A stretch of 33,425 nucleotides of DNA from Thermoanaerobaculia bacterium (lineage in GTDB: Bacteria > Acidobacteriota > Thermoanaerobaculia > Multivoradales > JAHEKO01), in contig CAMYOG010000054.1 in the NCBI GenBank assembly GCA_947259925.1, forward strand, positions 1 to 33,425. Reading direction: 5' to 3'. The translations under genes and the position numbers were made by a program. Position 1 is the first letter of the stretch; each line of letters begins with the position of its first letter. Below the pieces are notes generated by a model. That model made no database searches. It saw only the letters and a list, made by a program, of their open reading frames with translations, and was not told the origin of the DNA. This document shows positions 8,227-16,946 of the stretch, piece by piece.

Positions 8227-8795
8227 TCATCTCGACTTGGCGACGCGGAATCCAACGTTGTTGCACCGGTCCTCTGCTACCCAGCCGAACCGCGCGGAGG
8301 CGCGAGCGAGGTTTGCGTTACCCACCCAGGGGCCTCCCCGGGCAGCGCGGCGCTGCCCGATCTCGCCGTTGACCTGATATGGATCTAGGGTCGATTCCGA
8401 GGGGTACCGGTCGCCAAAGTCGCTGCACCACTCCCAGACATTGCCGCTCATGTCGTAGAGCCCGAGACCGTTTGGCGCGAAGCTGCCCACCGGCGTGGTC
8501 CTGCCTCGACAGTCCCCCTCTTCGGCGAAGGCGTACTCGCCGCTCCTGGCGTCGAAGTTGATCTCGTCGAAACGTGCGATGTTCCGACCGTTCCCGAATC
8601 GGATCCTCGAACTCCCATTCGGCCTCGGTGGGCAGGCGATACCCTCTCACCGTGGCGACGTCGGTTGTCGCCTGCCCCTCGCCGTCCAGGAGCTCGCCCG
8701 TTGCCAGGTCATAGGCGACAGGCAATCTCTCCTTCGCGCTCAGCCAATTGCAGAAGGCAACGGCGTCCCACCACGACACGCCGACAACCGCCCTC
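8227..8795 (-). pseudogene. Formylglycine-generating-enzyme (FGE/SUMF1) domain, truncated and frameshifted
   Basis: The minus strand encodes the C-terminal half of an FGE-sulfatase domain in two frames. The first part reads VVGVSWWDAVAFCNWLS and RGYRLPTEAEWEF. At about 8608 the frame changes by one base, and the second part continues RFGNGRNIARFDE, GLYDMSGNVWEWC and NNVGFRVAKSR to a TGA at 8227. The usual AARGG segment after EWEF is missing, so the lesion is probably a small deletion. The N-terminal half of the domain is also absent: homology begins within a few bases of the stop codon of the beta-oxidation gene at 8794. FGE-type domains include oxidases that make formylglycine in sulfatases and EgtB-like enzymes; this copy cannot be functional as read. 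Confidence 0.8.
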
Positions 8796-11136
8796 AGTTC
8801 CGCAACGGCTTGCCCGTCTTCAACATGTGAGCCATCCGAGCCTGCGACTTCGTCTCGCCGGCCAGTGAGACGAACGCTTCGCGCTCGAGATCCAGGAAGT
8901 ACTGTTCCTCGACCGGCTGCATCCCGTCGCCGCGCGTGCCGCCCGTCAACACCCAGGCCAGCTTCTTCGCCACCAGGGCGTCGTGCTCGGAGATGGTCCC
9001 GGATTTCACGAAGTTCTCGATCGCGATCTCGATCGCCAACCTGCCGCCTTCTCCGGGCGGGATCAGCTCGGGAGGTGCGGGCGGAGTGTAGCCGTCGGCG
9101 AGTGCGAGCACTTCCTGCTTGGCGCGGGCGATGAGGTGGTCGCGCGAGAGGACGATGGGGCTGTCCGGGCGCAGGTAGCCGAGCTCGACGGCCTCGTGAG
9201 CCGAAGTGGAGACCTTGGCGAACCCGATGGTCTCGAACGCCTTCTGGACCGCGGCCATCGGGCCGATTGCGCGGGGCGGCATGCGCTCGGAGAGGTTGGT
9301 CAGCAGTCGGAGGTTGCCGCCGGCGCCGGGAATGAGGCCGACTCCGACCTCGACCGCGCCGCAGTAGAGCTCCGCCAGGGGGACGACGCGATCGCAGCAG
9401 GCGATCATCTCGAAACCGCCGCCCAGGGTGATGCTGAAGGGCGCCGCGACGACCGGGAACGGGGCGTACTTGATCGCCTGGCTGATCGACTGGAAAGTGC
9501 GAGAGACCTCTTCGATGAGGCCGAATCTCTTGGCCTTGGCAAGCTCGAGTATGAGCGCCAGGTTGGCGCCGGCGCAGAAGTGGACACCGTCGTGGGAGAT
9601 CACCAGGCCCTCGAGGCCGCGTTTCGTCGCCTCTTCGAGCGAGCCGGCGAGGACGTCGAGGACGCCGCCGTCTACCGGATTGAACTCGGGCTGCAACGCC
9701 GAGTGGAGCTCGACGCAGCCGACGCCGTCGCCCAGGTCGACGAGCGAGGCGCTCCAGTTGCGCAGGATCTCGCCGCCGGCCGCCTTGCGGTCTTCGAGGA
9801 GGATCGTTCCGTCCGCCGTCGGTACCGGGAGCATCTGCTTGGTCGAGAAGTCGAAGACCTCGCGCGTCGGCCGCCCGTTGCGGAAGTAGAAGGAGTCGCG
9901 ACCGCTTTGGAGCAGGTCGCGCGTCACCGCGGGCACGGCCTTGCCCTCGCGCTCCATCCGAGCGACCGATTTGGCGACGCCGATGGCGTCCCAGGTCTCG
10001 AACGGTCCCATCTGCCAGCCGAAGCCCCAGCGGATGGCTCGGTCGACGTCGACGATCGAGTCGGAGATCTCGCCCAGGCGGCGAGCCGCGTAGGAGAGGG
10101 TGCCGACGACGAGCTCCCAGGCAAGCTTGCCGGCCGGGTCCGGGTTGTAGACCAGAGCCGAGAGCCGTCGGCCGAGATCGGTGTGGCGACGCGCCACACC
10201 GATGCCGTCCATGCGCGGCTTGGTGCGAGGCCGGTAGTCCATACTCTCGAAGTCGAGAGCCAGGATCTCCTTGCCTTCCTTCTTGAAGAAGCCGGCGCCG
10301 CTCTTGCTCCCTAGTCGCTTGCTCTCCAGCAAGCCCGCCAGCACCGGCGGAATCTGGAAGACGTCGCGACTCTCGTCATCGACGCATTTCTCGTAGGCGG
10401 TCCGGGTGACGAAGGCCAGGGTGTCGAGTCCCACGACGTCCGCGGTGCGGAAGGTGGCCGACTTCGGCCGACCCATCACCGGCCCGGTGACGGCGTCGAC
10501 CTGCTCGACGGTCAGTCGCATCTGGCGGGTCAGCTCGAGCGCCAGCATCATGCCGTAGACGCCGATCCGGTTGGCGATGAAGTTGGGCGTGTCCTTGGCG
10601 TGGACGATCCCCTTGCCCAGGGTGCGACCGATGAGCTCGGTCGCCAGCGTGATCGCGTCGTCCCCGGTCTCGGCCACCGGCACCAGCTCTACCAGGCGCA
10701 TGTAGCGCGGTGGGTTGAAGAAGTGGGTGATGAGAAAGCGTCGCCGCGCGGCCGGCGAGAGCGCCTCCGCGAGCTCGCGAGCCGAGAGGCCGGAGGTGTT
10801 CGAAGTCAGGAGCGCGCCGTCCTTGAGCCGGGGCTCGACCTTCTGGTACAGCTCACGCTTCCAGTCGAGCCGCTCGGCGATCGCCTCGATCACCCAGTCG
10901 CACTCGCCGAAGCGGTCGAGATGCTGCTCGTAGTTGGAGGGGATGACGCTGTTGGCGAAGCGGCGGTGGTAGAACGCGGCCGGCTTCGCGGCGCCCGCCG
11001 CCGCAAGCCCCTTCTCGGCGAGCTCCTGATCGAGATCGAAGAGGTAGACCTTCAGGCCGGCGCCGGCGAAGAGCGCCGCCAGTTGCGCGCCCATGACGCC
11101 GGCGCCGCAGACTCCAACGGTCTTGATCTCGCTCAT
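8794..11136 (-). CDS. 3-hydroxyacyl-CoA dehydrogenase/enoyl-CoA hydratase (FadN/FadB-like)
   Basis: 780 aa from ATG 11136; the open frame continues far upstream, but only as a shadow of the thiolase gene. The NAD-binding Rossmann motif VGVCGAGVMGAQLA is at residues 7-20. The dehydrogenase helical domain follows, with ITHFFNPPRYMRLVELVP and NFIANRIGVYGM, and a second HAD C-terminal unit around 300-390. The C-terminal enoyl-CoA hydratase (crotonase) domain carries the oxyanion-hole stretch VHFCAGANL and GGGFEMIACCDR, then EVGVGLIPGAGG. The dehydrogenase-first order matches Bacillus FadN rather than E. coli FadB. It catalyses hydration of enoyl-CoA and oxidation of 3-hydroxyacyl-CoA in beta-oxidation. 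The gene begins two bases after the thiolase stop, so the pair is certainly co-transcribed. Confidence 0.93.
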   Translation of the reverse strand: MSEIKTVGVCGAGVMGAQLAALFAGAGLKVYLFDLDQELAEKGLAAAGAAKPAAFYHRRFANSVIPSNYEQHLDRFGECDWVIEAIAERLDWKRELYQKVEPRLKDGALLTSNTSGLSARELAEALSPAARRRFLITHFFNPPRYMRLVELVPVAETGDDAITLATELIGRTLGKGIVHAKDTPNFIANRIGVYGMMLALELTRQMRLTVEQVDAVTGPVMGRPKSATFRTADVVGLDTLAFVTRTAYEKCVDDESRDVFQIPPVLAGLLESKRLGSKSGAGFFKKEGKEILALDFESMDYRPRTKPRMDGIGVARRHTDLGRRLSALVYNPDPAGKLAWELVVGTLSYAARRLGEISDSIVDVDRAIRWGFGWQMGPFETWDAIGVAKSVARMEREGKAVPAVTRDLLQSGRDSFYFRNGRPTREVFDFSTKQMLPVPTADGTILLEDRKAAGGEILRNWSASLVDLGDGVGCVELHSALQPEFNPVDGGVLDVLAGSLEEATKRGLEGLVISHDGVHFCAGANLALILELAKAKRFGLIEEVSRTFQSISQAIKYAPFPVVAAPFSITLGGGFEMIACCDRVVPLAELYCGAVEVGVGLIPGAGGNLRLLTNLSERMPPRAIGPMAAVQKAFETIGFAKVSTSAHEAVELGYLRPDSPIVLSRDHLIARAKQEVLALADGYTPPAPPELIPPGEGGRLAIEIAIENFVKSGTISEHDALVAKKLAWVLTGGTRGDGMQPVEEQYFLDLEREAFVSLAGETKSQARMAHMLKTGKPLRN

Positions 11137-11138
11137 GG

Positions 11139-12284
11139 TCAGTCCCTCTCTATGACGGTGGCGATCCCCTGTCCGGTGCCGATGCACATGGTCGCCAGCC
11201 CCCGCTTGCCGTCCTCCTGCTCGAGGACGTTGATCAGCGTCGTGAGGATGCGGGCTCCCGAGGCTCCCAGCGGGTGGCCGAGCGCGATCGCTCCGCCGTG
11301 GACGTTCACCTTGTCGGTATCCCAGCCGGTCTTCTTCAGCACGTAGAGCGATTGGGCGGCGAACGCCTCGTTGAGCTCGATGTAGTCGATGTCGGCCGCG
11401 GTGACGCCGGCGCGCTCGAGCGCCTTCTCGCTCGCCGGAATCGGGCCCATGCCCATCTTGCGCCAGTCGACGCCGGCGACCGCCCGCGACACCAGGCGAG
11501 CTCGGACTTTCAGGCCGTGCTTGGTGGCGAACGCGTCGCTGCAAACGATGAGCGCCGAGGCGCCGATCGAGATCGGGCTCGAGGTGGCCGCGGTCACCGT
11601 GCCGTCGGCGAGAAATGCCGGCGGCAGCGAGCGGATCTTCTCCAGGTTCGGCTCGCGCGGACCTTCGTCGCGATCGGCCGACACACCGTTCCTCTGGATG
11701 GGAACGACCTCGCTGTCGAACTTGCCGTCTTTCCAGGCGGCGAGGGCCAAGGAGTGCGAGCGGACCGAGAACTCCTCTTGCTCGTCACGCGAGATGCCGA
11801 GCTCCTCGGCGAGGATCTCCGCCGTCTCGCCCATGCCGATGTAGTAGTCGATCTCCTTCAGCTTCGAGTTGAAGGACGGATTGAAGCCGCCCATCGGGAT
11901 GGCGAACATGTCCTCCACCCCGACCGCGATGCCGCACTCGATGTCGCCGGTCAGGATCGCTTGGGATAGCTGGTGGACGGAGTCCATCGACGAGCCGCAG
12001 AAGCGGTTGACCACCTTGCCGCCCGATTGGAGCGGGATGCCGGCGAGCAGCGCGACACCGCGTGCCATCAGCATCCCCTGCGTGTTCTCGGGGAATGCAC
12101 AGCCGAGGACGACGTCGTCGATGGCATCTGGAGGCAGATCCGGCTGACGCTCGAGCAACGCCCGGACCACCTGGGCGGCGAGCTCATCGGCTCGGATGCC
12201 GACCAACTTGCCGTTCTTGACCCCCATCGGGCTGCGAACGGCGTCGACGATGACACTGGTATTGGGTGATGGAGTCGGGGCCAT
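11139..12284 (-). CDS. Acetyl-CoA acyltransferase (3-ketoacyl-CoA thiolase)
   Basis: 381 aa from ATG 12284 with AGGAGAG six bases upstream, ten bases after the acyl-CoA dehydrogenase stop. Thiolase fold with the nucleophilic Cys96 in NRFCGSSMDS, the IELNEAFAAQ motif, His337 in GGAIALGHPLGASG and the second Cys367 in MCIGTGQG. All residues of the catalytic set are present, so it should be active. It cleaves 3-ketoacyl-CoA with CoA to acetyl-CoA and a shortened acyl-CoA, the last beta-oxidation step. The adjacent hydratase/dehydrogenase and acyl-CoA dehydrogenase make a degradative role much more likely than a biosynthetic acetoacetyl-CoA role. Confidence 0.95.
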   Translation of the reverse strand: MAPTPSPNTSVIVDAVRSPMGVKNGKLVGIRADELAAQVVRALLERQPDLPPDAIDDVVLGCAFPENTQGMLMARGVALLAGIPLQSGGKVVNRFCGSSMDSVHQLSQAILTGDIECGIAVGVEDMFAIPMGGFNPSFNSKLKEIDYYIGMGETAEILAEELGISRDEQEEFSVRSHSLALAAWKDGKFDSEVVPIQRNGVSADRDEGPREPNLEKIRSLPPAFLADGTVTAATSSPISIGASALIVCSDAFATKHGLKVRARLVSRAVAGVDWRKMGMGPIPASEKALERAGVTAADIDYIELNEAFAAQSLYVLKKTGWDTDKVNVHGGAIALGHPLGASGARILTTLINVLEQEDGKRGLATMCIGTGQGIATVIERD

Positions 12285-12294
12285 ATCGTCTCTC

Positions 12295-14142
12295 CTACTC
12301 GAATCGGTAACGCCCGTGGTGGTAGAGATCGTCGGTCAGACGGGTGATCTCGACCACCGGATCGAAGGGCAGATGAAGTGCACGGACCTCGGCGTCGAAG
12401 TGCTCGACGAACGACTGCGCGAAGCCGCCGGCCAGCAGCACCGGACGGAGGCGGAAGGCGATGCGCCAGACCTCCTCCAGGCAGCCGGCGACGATCAGCC
12501 TGGCGAGCGAGCGGTAGCCTGCGTCCGAGGCGGCCGCTTCGCCGAGTTGGCGGATCCGCTGGATCGCCGACGAGGCGGCGAAATAGGCGATGACCAGGTC
12601 CGCCAGGTCCTCGCCGACCACCTGGGCGTTGCGCAGGTCCTGGCCGTAGTTCGAGATGGCCTCGAAGAGCAGCTTGACGGTCAAGCGGCGCGCGCGGTCG
12701 AGCGCGGCCAGCTCCCATCCGAGGAAGCCGTCGGCCTCGGGCAGCGGCTCGAGCCACCTCTTCTCCAGGTCGCGCAGCGGCAGCTCTTCCATCAATGCCT
12801 TCTTGAGGTAGTAGCCGTAGATCACCATGCGGTTGATCTCGTTGGTGCCCTCGAAGATGCGATCGATCCGCGTGTTGCGGAAGACCGCCGCCATCGGATA
12901 CTCCTCGGAGAAGCCGTTGCCGCCGTACACCTGGATCCCCTGGTCGGAGACCCGGAAGAGCGTCTCGGAGCCGAGGATCTTGGAGATCGACGCCTCGATC
13001 GCGTACTCCTCGAGAGCCGCCATCACCTTGCGGTCGTAGTCGGGGTCGGCGTGGTCGAGCCTGGCGATCCCGGCGTCCATGAGACCCACGGTTCGGTAGA
13101 TGGCGCTGTCGAGGGCGTACGTCTCGACCACCATTCTGGCGAGCTTCTTGCGAATGGCCTCGAAGAACGCGATCGGCTGACCGAACTGGACGCGATCGAG
13201 TGCATAGGTCGTGACCAGGTCGGTCGACCACTTGCAGGCCCCGAGGTCCGCGGCGCCGAGCTTGAACCGCCCGATGTTCAGGATGTTCAGCGCGATGGCG
13301 CCGCCGTCGCCCGGCTTGCCGAGGAGGTTGTCCTTGGGGACCCTGAGGTTGTCGAGGAAGAGGCTCACGGTGGAGGAGCCCTTGATTCCGAGTTTCTTCT
13401 CTTCCTCGCCGAGCGTCAGGCCTTCGCTGCCGCGCTCGACCAGGAAAGCGGAGAGCTTCTCCCCGTCGATCTTGGCGAAGATGGTGTAGAGATCGGCCCA
13501 ACCGCCGTTGGTGACGTAGATCTTGGTGCCGTTCAGTATCCACGACTCGCCGTCTTCGGACAGAGTCGCCGTGGCCTTGAGGCCCAGCGCATCCGAGCCG
13601 GCCTCCGCCTCGGTCAGAGCATAGGCGGCCACCCACTCGGCCGAGGCGAGCTTCGGCAGGTACTTTTCCTTCTGCGCGGCGGTGCCGAAGTACACCAGCG
13701 GCAGTGTGCCGATGCCGGTCTGGCACGAGAACGTCACCATCCAGGATCCCGCACCGCTCAGGGTCAGCGCCTCGACCGCCAGCGCCGAAGTCGTCTTGTC
13801 CATCTGCATGCCGCCGTAGCTCTCCGGCACGTCGATGCCGGTGAGCCCGAGCTCTCCGACCTCGCGCAGAAGGGTTCGGGTCAGCTCCTGGTTGTGGGTC
13901 TCGAGCTCCTCCCGCAGCGGCCCGATCCGCTCGACGGCGAACTGGCGCACCATCTTGTCGATCTCGCGCTGCTCCTCGGAGAAGCGCTCGCGGCAGAAGA
14001 CCTCCGGTGGGGTCGGCGCCATGAGGAAACCGCCGCCCTGGCTCACGGCGGTACTCATTTCCGGGGGCGGCCCGGTCGTCCTTCGTTGCTTCGATACCTC
14101 CGCCTCGGCGGAAGTCGGTTTCTTGGCTTCGGTCACGACCAC
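12295..14142 (-). CDS. Acyl-CoA dehydrogenase (VLCAD/FadE-like)
   Basis: 615 aa if begun at GTG 14142; a shorter start at ATG 14058 (residue 29) is possible, since the first 40 residues look unconserved and neither has a strong ribosome site. The flavoenzyme catalyses the first beta-oxidation step, acyl-CoA to trans-2-enoyl-CoA. Visible signatures: FAD/substrate-binding AYALTEAEAGSDALGLKA (about 173-190), WILNGTKIYVTNGG, DRVQFGQPIAFFEAI, VYGGNGFSEEYP, and the catalytic base Glu431 in RIFEGTNEINR. That position and the C-terminal extension of about 170 residues after it resemble VLCAD/ACAD9-type enzymes and Bacillus FadE rather than short-chain enzymes. It is the first gene of the operon with thiolase and hydratase/dehydrogenase. 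Confidence 0.93.
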   Translation of the reverse strand: MVVTEAKKPTSAEAEVSKQRRTTGPPPEMSTAVSQGGGFLMAPTPPEVFCRERFSEEQREIDKMVRQFAVERIGPLREELETHNQELTRTLLREVGELGLTGIDVPESYGGMQMDKTTSALAVEALTLSGAGSWMVTFSCQTGIGTLPLVYFGTAAQKEKYLPKLASAEWVAAYALTEAEAGSDALGLKATATLSEDGESWILNGTKIYVTNGGWADLYTIFAKIDGEKLSAFLVERGSEGLTLGEEEKKLGIKGSSTVSLFLDNLRVPKDNLLGKPGDGGAIALNILNIGRFKLGAADLGACKWSTDLVTTYALDRVQFGQPIAFFEAIRKKLARMVVETYALDSAIYRTVGLMDAGIARLDHADPDYDRKVMAALEEYAIEASISKILGSETLFRVSDQGIQVYGGNGFSEEYPMAAVFRNTRIDRIFEGTNEINRMVIYGYYLKKALMEELPLRDLEKRWLEPLPEADGFLGWELAALDRARRLTVKLLFEAISNYGQDLRNAQVVGEDLADLVIAYFAASSAIQRIRQLGEAAASDAGYRSLARLIVAGCLEEVWRIAFRLRPVLLAGGFAQSFVEHFDAEVRALHLPFDPVVEITRLTDDLYHHGRYRFE

Positions 14143-14182
14143 GGCGCACCCCCACTCTTAGGGTTGATATACAAAGCGGTCT

Positions 14183-14231
14183 CGTGGCGAGTTGCCGCCA
14201 CGCGGCATTCAGTGTAGCACTGAAATGCCGC
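14183..14231. promoter_or_regulatory. Two adjacent palindromes upstream of the beta-oxidation operon
   Basis: CGTGGCG-AGTTGC-CGCCACG (14183-14202) is a perfect 7-bp inverted repeat. It abuts a larger one at 14202-14231, where GCGGCATTCAGTG pairs with CACTGAAATGCCGC around a TAG loop with one bulged base. They lie 41-89 bp upstream of the acyl-CoA dehydrogenase start. The position fits an operator for a fatty-acid-responsive repressor (TetR or GntR type) or leader RNA hairpins. No regulator gene is nearby, so the role is inferred. A weak -10-like TATATC lies downstream of them on the minus strand near 14166-14171. Confidence 0.4.
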
Positions 14232-14280
14232 ATTGCGGCTATCCGGTGAGGTGGGGCCGCTGAGCGCAAGGTGGGGCTAG

Positions 14281-14400
14281 TCGAAATGGGGGACAGGAAA
14301 CGAAATGGGGGACAGGTACAAATGCTCGCCGATCCCGCTCATTTGTACCTGTCCCCCATTACACCCCACTGCATTTCTGTCCCCCATTTCGCAGATCCGC
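14281..14400. repeat. REP-like nested palindrome, copy 1
   Basis: An outer inverted repeat (GAAATGGGGGACAG at about 14283 against CTGTCCCCCATTTC at about 14377-14390) encloses an inner one in which GGACAGGTACAAATG pairs with CATTTGTACCTGTCC. The inner 50 bp (14310-14359) recur at 15881-15930 with three mismatches. GGGGACAGGTACA-type palindromes are common intergenic repeats in many bacteria and are often linked to REP-associated tyrosine transposases; no such transposase is in this window. Confidence 0.8.
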
Positions 14401-14516
14401 CTCCGGGCACGAGTGATTCCTAGACCCCTGCAACCGGAGTGGGAGTCGAGACGGGGCGCTCCTGATGCCACCCCGACGCGTCGGCGACGCTGCGGCTTGA
14501 CGAAGTCGTTCGCCCG

Positions 14517-15806
14517 CTAGGCTGGCGACCGCAGCTCCAGCAGGGCCTGGAACCTGGGGTGATCGCGGAGGGGATCGAGGTTGCTGTCCTGTCGGAGCCA
14601 GTCGACGTAGGCGAGTCCGCCGCGCACGGACTTCTCAAGGCAGTCGAGCGCTTTGTCGGTCTCCCCGGCGAGCGAGTAGATGCAGCCGACGTTGTAGAGG
14701 ACCATCGGCTCGTCTGGCTCGAGCTCGAGAGCCCGCTCGGCCCAACGGACGCCCTTTTCCAGATCTCCCAGACAGACCATTGCGTTGGCGCCCATGTACA
14801 TGGCCCGCGTTTCTTCCGGGTTCTGCTCGAGACGGCGCTCGGCCGCCACGATTCCGCGACGCCGGCTCGCGGCGGCCTCTTCCTTGCGCTCCTGGCTGTC
14901 GTAGATCTGCGCTACGAGCAGTGGTGCCTGGTAGTCGTCCGGGTCGATTCTGGAGGCATGCCCCAGGAGCTTGGCGGCGCTCACGAGCTCTCCCCGGACG
15001 ATGCAGCTACGAGCGTAGAAGTAGTACGCCTCGTAGAGCCTGGGATTCAGTCGAATCGCGGTCTCGAACTTTTCCTCGGCCGCTTCGTGGTCGAGCTGGA
15101 GCGACAGCACCAGGCCGCGCGCCACGTGCGCCTCGGACAGGTCTGGAGCGAACTCGAGAGCCCGCCGGCTCGCCAGGTCAGCCTGGTCGAGGTCGGCTTC
15201 GTCGCCGCTACCGTACATGTAGAGAAACGTGCAGCATTCGGCGACGCCGGCGTAGGCTCGGGCGTAGCCGTGGTCGAGCATCAGGGCCATGTTGAACAGC
15301 TGGAGAGCCGCCTCGACGCTCGGACGGCGGTACTCGAAGAACCGCTCGCGTCCCCTGAGGTAGTACTCGAAGGCCTGGACGTCGGAGGTCGGTGGCCGTT
15401 TGAGGGCTTCCGAGTGCTGCGGGTCGAAACGCAGCTCGAGCGCCTGGGCGATGCGGTTGGCGATCTCGTGTTGGATGGCGAAGACGTCTTCCAGAGGGCG
15501 ATCGAAGGAATCGGACCAGAGCTCGGCCCCGTCGTCCGAGGTGATCAGCCTGGCGCTCACCCGCAGCCGGTCATCGGTCTTGTCGACGCTGCCCTGGAGA
15601 ACCGTCGACACGTCCAGCTCGCGAGCCGCCGCCAACGGGTCGTCGGCACCCCGAAAACGGAAGGAAGAGCTGCGCGACGCGACCCGCAGGTCCTCGAGCC
15701 GCGACAGGGCAGCGATGAGCTCCGCGGCCAGACCATCGCAAAGGTAGCGCTGCGACGTGTCGGCGCTCAGGTCGACAAACGGCAGCACCGCGATCGAGGA
15801 AGCCAT
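14517..15806 (-). CDS. TolB-N/FlgO-like domain plus TPR repeat protein
   Basis: 429 aa from ATG 15806. The N-terminal 120 residues form the TolB-N/FlgO-like domain seen in many signalling proteins: SIAVLPFVDLSADTSQRYL, GLAAELIAALSRLEDLRVASR, STVLQGSVDKTDDRLRVSARL, ELWSDSFDR. About seven TPR-type helical hairpins follow (for example AALQLFNMALMLDHGYARAY and WAERALELEPDEPMVLYNVG). In related proteins this module is usually fused behind a Ser/Thr kinase, a CadC-like DNA-binding domain or an adenylate cyclase domain. None is present here, no signal peptide is seen, and the ORF begins directly at the TolB-N strand. The ribosome site is weak. The N-terminal partner may have been lost, since a REP-like palindrome lies just upstream. 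Confidence 0.78.
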   Translation of the reverse strand: MASSIAVLPFVDLSADTSQRYLCDGLAAELIAALSRLEDLRVASRSSSFRFRGADDPLAAARELDVSTVLQGSVDKTDDRLRVSARLITSDDGAELWSDSFDRPLEDVFAIQHEIANRIAQALELRFDPQHSEALKRPPTSDVQAFEYYLRGRERFFEYRRPSVEAALQLFNMALMLDHGYARAYAGVAECCTFLYMYGSGDEADLDQADLASRRALEFAPDLSEAHVARGLVLSLQLDHEAAEEKFETAIRLNPRLYEAYYFYARSCIVRGELVSAAKLLGHASRIDPDDYQAPLLVAQIYDSQERKEEAAASRRRGIVAAERRLEQNPEETRAMYMGANAMVCLGDLEKGVRWAERALELEPDEPMVLYNVGCIYSLAGETDKALDCLEKSVRGGLAYVDWLRQDSNLDPLRDHPRFQALLELRSPA

Positions 15807-15835
15807 CGCCTGGATGATGCCACGAAGGGTGTGAA

Positions 15836-15945
15836 ATGGGTGAAATGGGGGACACGTACAAAGGCGCCGCGATGAGATAGGGACAGGTACAAATGCTCGC
15901 CGATTCCGCGCGTTTGTACCTGTCCCCCATACTCCTGTCCCGCCG
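15836..15945. repeat. REP-like palindrome, copy 2
   Basis: 15881-15930 matches 14310-14359 at 47 of 50 positions: GGACAGGTACAAATG, a central spacer with CTCGCCGAT, then TTTGTACCTGTCCCCCAT. A degenerate half copy (GAAATGGGGGACACGTACAAA) precedes it at about 15843. It lies between the TPR gene start and the end of the beta-helix gene, so the two REP copies bracket the TPR gene. Confidence 0.8.
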
Positions 15946-15962
15946 GGAGGTATCCGTTTCCT

Positions 15963-16946
15963 CTACGGCGAAACGAGTTGACAGCTGTCGTCGAGCTCCG
16001 CGAAGTCCGGGTCGAAGGCACCGACACAACTACAGTCTGCCAGAGTCCCCTGTAGCTCGGAGTGTGCGATCCGGCAGGTGGTTGAGCCGTCGCTGGATAC
16101 CGCCTCGTCTTCCGACGCCAGCACCGAGTCGTAGATCCTCGCTTCGGAGCCGCCCTCTAGCCTGACGTCGGCGCTTTCGGTAACCGCGATGGCTTCGACA
16201 AACGAACCTTGAAGGGTCAAGAGCGACGCGCTCTGGCTGAGAAACCCCCGAGCACGGTCCGCAGCGACAGCAATGACGACGGAGTCCAGGACTCGTGGAG
16301 ACGAGCCGGCGAGGCTCCACACGCCGATGCTGTCCGGCAGAGGCTCGGACAGGAGAGAGCCGATCTCGAGGCGCACCCAGCGCAGCAGTGGCGACGAGCC
16401 GTTGGCGTTGATCAGGCCGACGTTGAAAGGTCCCCCTATCGCCATCAACCGTACGTCGGTCACCACGGGAGAGTCGCCGCTGTTGTACATGGCGGTCGCG
16501 CAGTCCGTGCCAGCCCCGTCGTTGAGCACGGTCAAGGAACGGAGCTCGGCATCGTCCGCTCCCACGACGGTGCCCTGGTCACAGCCCGTTTCGCCACCCG
16601 CCGTGCTTCTGATCGTGGTCAGATCTCGGCCGGCGCCATGGATGGCGACCCACGGCTTCATGATCACCTGCTCGTCGTAGATCCCGGGCCCGACCCAGAC
16701 GAGATACGGGTTCTCCTGGCTCGCGTCCGTAATGCCGTCGAGGGCCGCTTGGATCGAGGTGTAGTGGCCACCGGACTTGGCCACGACGAGGCCATTCGAG
16801 TAGGACCCCGCTGCCGAGGTCAGGAAGCTTCCGTCAGGGAATCGGACTCCGTCGTTGTGGAGCTCGAGTCTTTCGGTCTGACCCACCGCGGGGGCGGTCA
16901 GCCCGCCGAGCACGAGCAGAGCGAGTGAGAAGAAGTAGTTGCGCAT
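15963..16946 (-). CDS. Secreted right-handed beta-helix (pectin-lyase fold) protein
   Basis: 327 aa from ATG 16946 with a near-perfect AGGAGGTGA ribosome site. Residues 1-22 form a signal peptide (NYFFSLALLVLGGLTAPAVG), so the protein is exported. From about residue 50 it reads like a pectinesterase-type beta-helix: VAKSGGHYTSIQAALDGI, PGIYDEQVIMKPWVAIHGAG, then repeated strand units ending in C-terminal pairs of cysteines. Active-site residues of pectin methylesterases are not evident, so a binding, structural or other carbohydrate role is as likely as catalysis. It has no operon partners; the REP element separates it from the TPR gene. Family assignment is by fold-like sequence pattern only. 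Confidence 0.72.
   Translation of the reverse strand: MRNYFFSLALLVLGGLTAPAVGQTERLELHNDGVRFPDGSFLTSAAGSYSNGLVVAKSGGHYTSIQAALDGITDASQENPYLVWVGPGIYDEQVIMKPWVAIHGAGRDLTTIRSTAGGETGCDQGTVVGADDAELRSLTVLNDGAGTDCATAMYNSGDSPVVTDVRLMAIGGPFNVGLINANGSSPLLRWVRLEIGSLLSEPLPDSIGVWSLAGSSPRVLDSVVIAVAADRARGFLSQSASLLTLQGSFVEAIAVTESADVRLEGGSEARIYDSVLASEDEAVSSDGSTTCRIAHSELQGTLADCSCVGAFDPDFAELDDSCQLVSP

Noticed and set aside
12068..14269. 733-codon minus-strand and 673-codon plus-strand open frames across the acyl-CoA dehydrogenase gene
   Set aside because: Both are GC-rich shadows of the conserved dehydrogenase frame. They are Arg/Gly-rich, low in hydrophobic residues, and have no family motif.
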